A DNA stretch of 64,000 nucleotides, taken from NCBI RefSeq assembly GCF_008360935.1, contig NZ_SRXO01000026.1, forward strand, positions 1-64,000, read 5' to 3'. Origin of the DNA: Siccirubricoccus phaeus (GTDB lineage Bacteria > Pseudomonadota > Alphaproteobacteria > Acetobacterales > Acetobacteraceae). Below, piece by piece: positions 36,203-42,386 of this stretch; the stretch's first letter is position 1; each line of letters opens with the position of its first letter. The notes beneath the pieces were generated by a model, which was not told where the DNA came from, did no database searches, and was given only the letters and a program-made list of their open reading frames with translations. The position numbers and the translations under genes were made by a program.

Positions 36203-37036
36203 CTACTCTTTCGCGCGCATGCGCACGACGCCGGTGTTGTCCACCAGCACCGCGCCCTGGCTCATCATGGTGTTGACGAAATGCGCAGCGCGGTCGCCAT
36301 GCCAGGTGACGTCCGTGGTGATCTCGGACGCCACGGCGTGGCCGACCGCGCTCTTGTGGTAGAAGTAGCAGTAGCGCAGCGTGCCGCTCAGGGTCAGGCC
36401 GCTATGCGGCATCCAGGTGGCGCCCAGCCAGCGCTTCGCCTGGGTGCCCTTCCAGGGCAGCTCGTCCGGACCGATATAATCGGCATTGGCGAATTCCTGG
36501 ATGGTCAGCAGCTCGCTCCACTGCTTCCAGCCGACCACCGCGAAGCGGTTGCCATCATCCGGCACGTCCGCATTGCCCAGCGCCTGGAAGGCCAGCAGCA
36601 CCTTGGCGCGGGTCAGGCCGTCATTGTCGGTCTCGCCGCTGTTGGTGCCGATCGCCTCGACCGTGCCGCTGTCCAGCGCGGCGATGATCAGCTCGTCCGT
36701 CTTGCGGCCCAGCGCATAGGCCCCGGCATTCGCCACCACGGCGCGCTCATCGATGTTGGTCTTCAGCTCGTCCAGCCGGTCGATCCAGTCGCCGGCGTAG
36801 TAGTCCTGCAGGAAGCATTCGACGGCGGTGTGGTCGATGTTCATCACCGGCACCACGCCGTTGCGGGCCTTCGCCGCCGCGGTGCCCTTGCCCACCTTCT
36901 GGAAGATGGTGGAGGCGCCGCGGACATCGGATTTGCTGCGCACGCTGGGGCGCAGCTTGCTGCCGTGACGCTGATAGGCCTCCTGCACCTCGGCTTCGTA
37001 TTGCTTGATGAAGGCCTGGTCGATGGAAGCGGACAT
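36203..37036 (-). CDS. Major capsid protein
   Basis: 277 residues, smaller than T7 gp10A (345). HK97-fold-type features are suggested: N-terminal YEAEVQEAYQRHGSKLRPSVRSKSDVRG, then DHTAVECFLQDYYAGDWIDRLDELKTNIDERAVVANAGAYALGRKTDELIIAAL and RFAVVGWKQWSELLTIQEFANADYIG, a pattern found in capsids of podovirus-type prophages of alphaproteobacteria. A strong aaggaaggac site precedes the ATG at 37036, in keeping with high expression. It lies between scaffold and tubular A genes. Confidence 0.85.
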   Translation of the reverse strand: MSASIDQAFIKQYEAEVQEAYQRHGSKLRPSVRSKSDVRGASTIFQKVGKGTAAAKARNGVVPVMNIDHTAVECFLQDYYAGDWIDRLDELKTNIDERAVVANAGAYALGRKTDELIIAALDSGTVEAIGTNSGETDNDGLTRAKVLLAFQALGNADVPDDGNRFAVVGWKQWSELLTIQEFANADYIGPDELPWKGTQAKRWLGATWMPHSGLTLSGTLRYCYFYHKSAVGHAVASEITTDVTWHGDRAAHFVNTMMSQGAVLVDNTGVVRMRAKE

Positions 37037-37366
37037 GTGTCCTTCCTTTCACGATGGGGGCGGAAGCGCCGCCGCCACGGTTGGCCGCGTTCGCGGGCCG
37101 GACGGCTGCGCGCGGCCATGGCCCGCACGGCGCGGCGCCTTGCGGGTTGGTCATGGCCGTGAAGGGAGGGGGCGGGCGATGCGACAACGGCCGCGTCACG
37201 CGAGGCGGGTGGCGCCTGCGTCGGCAGGGCGCGCCTCGGCGCGGCCGGGCATCCGCCCGCCCCCGGGCGCCGCGCCGCGAGGAAGGCGGCGGGCGCCCGC
37301 GGCAGGGCGAGGGCGCTGTGGGGGAGGGGGCAGCGCGCACTCCAGCCCTGCCGGAGAGGGTGGGGG

Positions 37367-37496
37367 CCTGGTGCCCTGCCCGCTCCTTCGCTGCCATGGC
37401 AGCGAAGGAGCAGATAAGCAGGACCCTCAAACAAAGGCTGGTGCCCGATCCGAAGGGCGCCGCGCCAACGGCGAACTTCGGAAGCGGGACATCAGG
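37367..37496. repeat. Family C bipartite palindromic repeat, copy 2
   Basis: A unit of about 130 bp from cctg to cagg (degenerate CTAG ends) with a perfect first hairpin, cttcgctgccatggcagcgaag, the linker tcaaacaaaggctggtgccc, and a second hairpin pairing ccgaag with cttcgg. It matches the layout of the copy at 60841-60962. It lies in the 467-bp gap between the scaffold and capsid genes; the other 330 bp (37037-37366) are GC-rich with no convincing gene. Confidence 0.65.
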
Positions 37497-37503
37497 CCTC
37501 GGC

Positions 37504-38253
37504 TCAGTTGCCGACCAGGCGGCGGAAGCCCTCGGTCACGCGGCGGACGAAGGCCGGGTCCCGCTGCCGCCAGTAGCGCGGGTCGCGCATCATGGCGCGC
37601 AGCTCGCTCTCGCTCTCGGCGGTCTGCGGCGCGGCATCCCGGCTAAGGCCCGGCTCCTCCTTCCGCATCATCTGCTCCAGGGCGAGCACGCCATCCGCGG
37701 TGCTGGCCAGCGCGCCGTAGACGCCCTCCGGCAGCTTCGCGCGGCCCCAGGCGGAAAGCTGCGCCGCCACCTGGCGGAACCGCTCCTCGCCGCCGAAATG
37801 CGCCATCAGCTTCTCGCGCTGCCGGTCGGCCTCGTACTGCGCTGCGGCCTCGGCGATCAGCGGCAGCAGCCGCTCCGCCGCCAGATCGTAGACGAGCTGC
37901 GCCTGGTCCTGGGTGAAATTCGCCTGGTGCAGCCGGCCATTCACCTCGTCGTCGGAGCAGCAGAGCGCATGCGGCGGGGTGATGCTGTAGCCCTCCGGCG
38001 CGTCCGGGATGCCCATGGCCTGGCGGAAGCGCAGCAGGTCCTCCGGCGCCGCATCGGCAGCCGGCGGGCCCATGCGCTGGGAGAGGCGGCGCTCCAGCTC
38101 GCGGTAGGATTTCAGCAGGGCGTCGACGCGCAGCGCGCCGGTCTCGGGGTCGCGGAATTTCTCCGGCACATCGGTGGGGGCGGGACGCGGGGCGGGCGCG
38201 CTGCCCTCCGGCGCGGAAGACTGGTCCGGCGACTGCAGCAGATCCTCAGGCAT
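37504..38253 (-). CDS. Capsid assembly scaffolding protein
   Basis: 249 residues, proline/alanine-rich N-terminus then VPEKFRDPETGALRVDALLKSYRELERRL, a helical pattern characteristic of scaffold proteins of T7-type phages. MGIPDAPEGYSITPP and an acidic/helical C-terminus with basic ending (RRVTEGFRRLVGN) that would contact the capsid follow. It overlaps the portal gene by 8 bp and precedes the capsid gene, the order of T7 gp8-gp9-gp10. Confidence 0.82.
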   Translation of the reverse strand: MPEDLLQSPDQSSAPEGSAPAPRPAPTDVPEKFRDPETGALRVDALLKSYRELERRLSQRMGPPAADAAPEDLLRFRQAMGIPDAPEGYSITPPHALCCSDDEVNGRLHQANFTQDQAQLVYDLAAERLLPLIAEAAAQYEADRQREKLMAHFGGEERFRQVAAQLSAWGRAKLPEGVYGALASTADGVLALEQMMRKEEPGLSRDAAPQTAESESELRAMMRDPRYWRQRDPAFVRRVTEGFRRLVGN

Positions 38254-39700
38254 GCGGGGTCACTCCCGGTTGGGCAGGGGGTTGAGCGGGGCTCGACAGC
38301 AGCACCTCGGCCGGGGCGCCGAGGGTGCGGGCCAGCCAGCGCGTGGCGGCGACGGCATCGACCTGGGCGGCCGCGCTGCCGCCGAGCTTGCCGACGGATT
38401 CCAGGAACAGCAGGGTATTCGCCGCATCCGCACGGCCCTGCACGCGGGCCAGCGGGCTTTCGTAGCGCAGCGCGACCTCCCGCCCATCGGCCACCAGCAG
38501 CGGCGGCAGCTCGCCCCGCCGGCGGAGGATGGCGAGGCAGCGCATGACGAGCGGCGTCAGCAGCTCCGTCTGCAAGCGGCCGTAAGTGGCGCCGAGCAGC
38601 CGCGCGGTCTGGGCGCTGCGTTCCAGCACCTCGGTCGCCGTCATCTTCGCGTCCTGCGCCGGGCCCAGCCGGTCCGCCAGCAGCGCGCCGCGGATGCGGG
38701 TGCGGAGATCCTCGAGCACGAGCTGCGAGACGTCGAAATTGCCGGGCGCGGCGAGCGGCGTCAGGCCGGCGCTGCCCGGTGCCTTCGGGATGATGGCGCC
38801 GGGGACCAGCTTGATGGTGGCGGGGTTCAGCACCCCGTCATCCTCCGCCTGCCAGATCCCGGTCGCGGCGATGGAGGCGTTCTTCAGAATCAGCTCCACC
38901 ACCTTGTTGGCGGTGCGGATATCCGGCAGCGCCTTCATCACCGGGCCGCGGCCGTAGAGTTCGCCCGGCACCTTCATCCAGCGGAAGGCGATGCAGGGAT
39001 TCTCCGCGAAGCGGCCTTCCGCCAAGGGCAGCGGCCGCAGCGGATCGTCGATCAGCAGGGCGTGGTAGCTTATGCCGCCGCGGTCCGGCTGCACCACTTC
39101 CAGCACCGGATGGGCGGTGGTGTCGCCATTCGCCGCCTCGCGCAGCAGTTCAGGCGGCAGCACTGCCTCGGGGAAGCGGCGGCGCAGCGCGGTGGCGGTC
39201 AGCCGGGCCTGGCGATAGACGATGGAAAGCCTGCCATCCGGCCCTTCCTCCAGCACCGCCATGCGCATCGGCACCGCGCTGAAGCGGAAGGCGGAGGCCT
39301 CGCCGAGCGGCGCTTCCTCCACCATCAGCAGCCCGGTGCCGGTGATGACCAGGTCGAGGAAGGCCTGGTGCATCTCGATCGCGAAGTTGGAGCGGTCGAA
39401 ATGCCGCTGCAGCGTATCCGCCGCATCCTCCAGCGCGAGCGCCGCAGCGTGGCCGCGGGCGGTATCCTGCAACGGCCGCGCGGGCGCCAGGCCGAACCAG
39501 CGGGACCAGGGCGGCGTCAGCTCCGCCAGCAGGGAGGCGGCGAGCTGCTCCACCGCATCGGCCGCCGTGGCGTCGAACAAAGCGGGGCCGTGCTGCGGCG
39601 CGGGCAGCACGTAGTCGTAGCAGGCCTGCCAGATCGGCTCGACCGGCCGGCGCCGTTCGAGGGCGCTGGCATGGCCGGCGAGGAGCGCTTCGGCGTCCAT
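38246..39700 (-). CDS. Portal / head-tail connector protein (T7 gp8-like)
   Basis: 484 residues of the podovirus head-tail connector family. It shows WQACYDYVLPAP, the FDATAADAVEQLAASLLAELTPPWSRWFGL block typical of this family, the GTGLLMVEE strand, GELYGRGPVMKALPDIRTANKVVELILKNA, and a C-terminal RLGPAQDAKMTATEVLERS stretch. It forms the dodecameric DNA gate. ATG 39700 is preferred to GTG 39709 for spacing to the gggaga site. It starts just after the small upstream gene's stop. Confidence 0.9.
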   Translation of the reverse strand: MDAEALLAGHASALERRRPVEPIWQACYDYVLPAPQHGPALFDATAADAVEQLAASLLAELTPPWSRWFGLAPARPLQDTARGHAAALALEDAADTLQRHFDRSNFAIEMHQAFLDLVITGTGLLMVEEAPLGEASAFRFSAVPMRMAVLEEGPDGRLSIVYRQARLTATALRRRFPEAVLPPELLREAANGDTTAHPVLEVVQPDRGGISYHALLIDDPLRPLPLAEGRFAENPCIAFRWMKVPGELYGRGPVMKALPDIRTANKVVELILKNASIAATGIWQAEDDGVLNPATIKLVPGAIIPKAPGSAGLTPLAAPGNFDVSQLVLEDLRTRIRGALLADRLGPAQDAKMTATEVLERSAQTARLLGATYGRLQTELLTPLVMRCLAILRRRGELPPLLVADGREVALRYESPLARVQGRADAANTLLFLESVGKLGGSAAAQVDAVAATRWLARTLGAPAEVLLSSPAQPPAQPGVTPHA

Positions 39701-39705
39701 CGGGG

Positions 39706-39954
39706 TCACTCTCCCAGCAGGGATTTGCGGGCGGCGGCGGGCAGGGTGGGCGCCGGGTCCAGCACGCCGCGGGCGGAGGTGGCGATGGTGCCGGCGATGC
39801 CGCGGGCGGCGCGGCTGCGGGCCTCGCTGCGCGCTTGGCTGGCGGCATCCGCCGCGGCAGCTTCGGCCGCGCTGATCGTCTCCGCGGGAGTGGGGGCGGG
39901 GGCGGGCGTCGGCTGGACGATCACCGGCCGCGGGGAACTGAACAGGCCACCCAT
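39706..39954 (-). CDS. Small proline/alanine-rich phage protein
   Basis: 82 residues starting MGGLFSSPRPVIVQP at ATG 39954, which is 9 bp from an aggagagg site; ATG 39960 is the alternative. A low-complexity PAPAPTPAE stretch is followed by an alanine-rich helix. No family is recognised. Small genes of this kind, starting MGxLFS, often precede the portal gene in podovirus-type prophages; it is the first gene of the structural operon after a promoter/terminator leader. Confidence 0.6.
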   Translation of the reverse strand: MGGLFSSPRPVIVQPTPAPAPTPAETISAAEAAAADAASQARSEARSRAARGIAGTIATSARGVLDPAPTLPAAARKSLLGE

Positions 39955-39996
39955 GCGCATCCTCTCCTGTCGGCAGGGCTCCGCGACCCCGGGCGC

Positions 39997-40043
39997 AAAA
40001 AAGCGCGGACCCGGTCCTTCACGGGGAAGGGCCGGGTCCGCGC
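39997..40043 (-). terminator. Rho-independent terminator in the leader of the phage structural operon
   Basis: On the minus strand the perfect 12-bp stem gcgcggacccgg / ccgggtccgcgc (40043-40032 with 40014-40003) is followed at once by TTTTTT (40002-39997). The loop itself holds a short ccttccccgtgaagg pairing. It lies 43 bp upstream of the first structural gene and downstream of a candidate promoter, so transcription must read through it. Confidence 0.8.
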
Positions 40044-40100
40044 CAAGGGAGGGGATCGGGAGGAAGGCCAGCGGGCGCAGTTCGCCCGTTGACGAGGAGG

Positions 40101-40129
40101 TTCTTAGCCGAGGATGCTGCGATGGTCAA
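40101..40129 (-). promoter_or_regulatory. Candidate sigma-70 promoter for the phage structural operon
   Basis: On the minus strand TTGACC (40129-40124, five of six to -35) is separated by exactly 17 bp from TAAGAA (40106-40101, three of six to -10), in one of the few A/T-rich patches of the window (40081-40190). Transcription would start near 40094, just before the intrinsic terminator. Confidence 0.45.
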
Positions 40130-40349
40130 GAAAATATTCTTAGGACCAGACGGAATTCCATAGCAGTGAATAAGCAGGTATTCCTGCAAACACAGAAACG
40201 GTGGAACGGCATCCGTGCCGTTCCGCCGCTGCGTGTGTCGGGGCGCTGCCCCCGAACCCCCGGCAGGAGGGCGTCGCGGGCAGCGCCAGCGACCCTGCAC
40301 CTCCGCCGGGACCAGGACCTTGGCCCCGGACCCCGGTCTGAGTTTTGGA

Positions 40350-40457
40350 CTAGAGCGTGATCGGTTTGAGGTCGAATCGACCGAAACCGTGAATCACGCG
40401 ACCGAACAAAGAGCTAGAGCGGAGCGGGTGAGCGCAGATCAACCGATCCCGCTCTAG
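40350..40457. repeat. Family A bipartite palindromic repeat, copy 4 (inverted)
   Basis: A 108-bp unit from CTAG (40350-40353) to CTAG (40454-40457), in the opposite orientation to the copies at 6414 and 28863. It shows the linker ccgaacaaagagctagagcg clearly. It interrupts a family D hairpin repeat: the sequence before it (gtctgagttttgga) and after it (gttcagcctgccgact) are the two halves of the D core. Confidence 0.85.
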
Positions 40458-40475
40458 TGGGTTCAGCCTGCCGAC

Positions 40476-40979
40476 TTACACCGGGGTCCGGGGAGGGAGT
40501 TGCCGGCACTGCCGCAACCACCGGCGGGGTGCAGGGGCAGAGCCCCTGCTGGGGGGTATGGGGGCGAAGCCCCCACGCTTCAGCCCCCGATACAGCCCAT
40601 GCGGCGTCACCGCGAAGGGCGCCCCACACCCCAGCACCGCCCGGCAGAACGAGACGCAATTCAACGGCCAGAGCGAGGGCAGCACGGACCAGCGCGGCCC
40701 GCCCGGCTGGAAGGGCCCCAGCACCGTCAGCCCCGCCCGGCGGTAGAAGCCCGGCAGGTCGAAGCCCGCCGGCAGATCCAGCCGCGTCAGCACCAGCCGG
40801 CCGGAGAGCGGGTCCGCCACCAGCCAGCCGCCCGCCTCCTCCAGCGCCGCGAAGCAGTGGCGGAAGCCGGGGCGCAGCAGGCGCAGCCAAGGCAGCTCCG
40901 CCGCCCCGCCGAAGGCGATGTAGACGCGCTGCCCCGCCGCCCCGACAGCCCGCCCGTGGGAAGGCCGTGCCCGGATCAC
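40476..40979 (-). CDS. Hypothetical phage-cluster protein, possible permuted NlpC/P60-like hydrolase
   Basis: 167 residues from GTG 40979, which overlaps the upstream stop (GTGA). A histidine in PGFRHCFAALEEAGGWLVADP and a later cysteine in PLNCVSFCRAVLG recall circularly permuted NlpC/P60 (LRAT-like) enzymes, in which His precedes an NCxxF cysteine; this is inference from two motifs. If true it could be a peptidoglycan or lipid hydrolase acting in entry or lysis. The last 30 or so residues are encoded by a GC-rich hairpin repeat, so the natural C-terminus has probably been changed. Confidence 0.6.
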   Translation of the reverse strand: MIRARPSHGRAVGAAGQRVYIAFGGAAELPWLRLLRPGFRHCFAALEEAGGWLVADPLSGRLVLTRLDLPAGFDLPGFYRRAGLTVLGPFQPGGPRWSVLPSLWPLNCVSFCRAVLGCGAPFAVTPHGLYRGLKRGGFAPIPPSRGSAPAPRRWLRQCRQLPPRTPV

Positions 40980-41407
40980 GGCCGGTGGCCCGGGAAGGCC
41001 AGCACCTCCGCCGGCTGCGCCACCGGCAGCGGGCCGGCGACGATGCCCTTCACCCTGAGCGGCCAGTCGAGCCGCGAGATCGCCTCCCGCCATAGCCGCC
41101 AATCGCCCTTCTCGCTGGCATAGCGCGGGTCCGGCGCCGCCTGGCGCTCGCCCCAGATCCGCAGGATGCGGGCATGCTGCAGGTCGATCCGCCGCTGGCG
41201 GTAGAGCCGGTCCAGCGCCTTCACCACATCGTCCGGCTCACAGGGCCGCTGCACCAGCCCGGCGCCGGAGACGATGCGGGCGCCGTCGCGCCGGGCGATG
41301 AGGGCGGCCATGGTCCAGAACCAGACCTCTTCCGTGGTGTCGAAGGGCTGCATCCGGTTGGGTGTATTGCGGACGGGGGCGTGTCCGGGGCGGGCGGCGG
41401 TGGTCAT
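40976..41407 (-). CDS. Hypothetical protein, first gene after the S24 regulator
   Basis: 143 residues. The middle contains TTEEVWFWTMAALIARRDGARIVSG and PDDVVKALDRLYRQRRIDLQHARILRIWGERQAAPD, a helical, basic region that may bind nucleic acid or form an assembly surface. No family is recognised. It is divergent from the S24-type repressor across a 185-bp gap with repeated ggaacgt motifs and overlaps the next gene by 4 bp, so it heads a two-gene transcript probably under repressor control. Confidence 0.6.
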   Translation of the reverse strand: MTTAARPGHAPVRNTPNRMQPFDTTEEVWFWTMAALIARRDGARIVSGAGLVQRPCEPDDVVKALDRLYRQRRIDLQHARILRIWGERQAAPDPRYASEKGDWRLWREAISRLDWPLRVKGIVAGPLPVAQPAEVLAFPGHRP

Positions 41408-41432
41408 CGGGGGCTGTCCTTCGCGCCAGGGT

Positions 41433-41467
41433 GGAACGTTTCAGGAACGTAAACCCAGGGTTGTTCC
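41433..41467. promoter_or_regulatory. Candidate operator cluster between the S24 regulator and the phage-cluster genes
   Basis: Two direct ggaacgt copies 11 bp apart (41433-41439 and 41444-41450) and an inverted ttgttcc (41461-41467) lie 26-60 bp upstream of the minus-strand gene start at 41407, where a repressor would block transcription. One helical-turn spacing of the direct copies supports cooperative binding. No experimental consensus is known to me. Confidence 0.4.
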
Positions 41468-41592
41468 CAAGGCAAGCACGAAAAAGGAAAATTCGCCTAT
41501 TGATCCCCGACTCCGAACCTAGGATGTTATGCCCAGGTCAAGCCCCCATATCTAGGGCCACCCACCCATTGCGCTGAACCGAGGAGCGGGAC

Positions 41593-42240
41593 GTGAACCA
41601 TGAGGATATCTGGCGTGCCCTGGATGCGCTCGCCGCCGAGCACGGGCTTTCCGCCTCGGGCCTTGCCCGCCGGGCTGGGCTCGACGCCACCGCCTTCAAC
41701 CCCTCCAAGCGGGTAGGGGCGGATGGCCGCTCCCGCTGGCCCTCCACCGAAAGCGTCGCCAAGGTGCTGGGCGCGACGGGCACCAGCTTCGAGGATTTCG
41801 CCGCCCTCGTCACCGGCGTGCCCGCACTCTCGCGCAACGGCCGCCAGACGGCGTCCCGCCGGATTCCGCTGATCGGCCTGGCCCAGGCGGGTGGCGACGG
41901 CTATTTCGACGATGGCGGCTATCCGGTGGGCGGCGGCTGGGACGAGATCTCGCTGCCCGATGTCGGCGACCCCAACGCCTATGCGCTGGAGATTTCCGGC
42001 GAGAGCATGGAGCCGGTGTTCCGCGATGGCGACACCGTCATCGTCTCCCCCGCCGCGCCCATCCGCCGCGGCGACCGCGTGGTGGTGCGCACCCAGCAGG
42101 GGGAGGTGATGGCGAAGGAGCTGAAGCGCCAATCCGCCAGGCGGATCGAGCTGCGCAGCCTGAACCCCGCGCATCCGGACTATGCCTTCGACTTGGCCGA
42201 GATCACCTGGATGCACCGCATCATCTGGGCGACGCAATAG
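41593..42240 (+). CDS. S24-family (CI/LexA-like) transcriptional regulator
   Basis: 215 residues: an N-terminal HTH (about 1-70; GLSASGLARRAGLDATAFNPSKR resembles the LexA/CI-like form found in Rhodospirillales) and a C-terminal S24 peptidase domain. The serine is Ser138 in SGESMEPVF and the lysine is Lys175 in VMAKELKR, the catalytic dyad. An Ala-Gly pair at 99-100 (LAQAGGDG) is a plausible self-cleavage site. GTG 41593 follows gaggagcggg. By family, it may derepress after RecA-stimulated self-cleavage; it is divergent from the phage-type cluster, which is its likely target, but related regulators also exist as core genes. Confidence 0.85.
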   Translation: MNHEDIWRALDALAAEHGLSASGLARRAGLDATAFNPSKRVGADGRSRWPSTESVAKVLGATGTSFEDFAALVTGVPALSRNGRQTASRRIPLIGLAQAGGDGYFDDGGYPVGGGWDEISLPDVGDPNAYALEISGESMEPVFRDGDTVIVSPAAPIRRGDRVVVRTQQGEVMAKELKRQSARRIELRSLNPAHPDYAFDLAEITWMHRIIWATQ

Positions 42241-42299
42241 TCCCCACGCCGCCAATCCCCGCGCCGTTGCTGCGCAACGCCGCGGGGGCCCCGTTATCG

Positions 42300-42345
42300 C
42301 TCCGGGATCGGCGCCTCGCACGGCCTTTCATGGCGAAGCCATGAA
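42300..42345. terminator. GC-rich hairpin after the S24 gene (family E)
   Basis: A perfect stem ggcctttcatgg / ccatgaaaggcc around cgaag, preceded by ggcgcctcgcac. The same arrangement (ggcgcctcgcacggccggcc...) recurs at 54982-55022 after tctA. It lies between the convergent S24 and mprF genes, so a bidirectional terminator is likely. Confidence 0.5.
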
Positions 42346-42386
42346 AGGCCAACGGTAAATCCGCTCCGGCCGTGCCGCAGGGCGCC

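Noticed and set aside
37037-37366. Possible small gene between scaffold and capsid
   Set aside because: Several frames are open but none has both a ribosome site and protein-like sequence; the stretch is simply GC-rich.
27557-42386. Phage attachment sites flanking the cluster
   Set aside because: No tRNA or long direct repeat was noticed at the two ends; the only shared sequences there are the scattered GC hairpins, which occur throughout the window.
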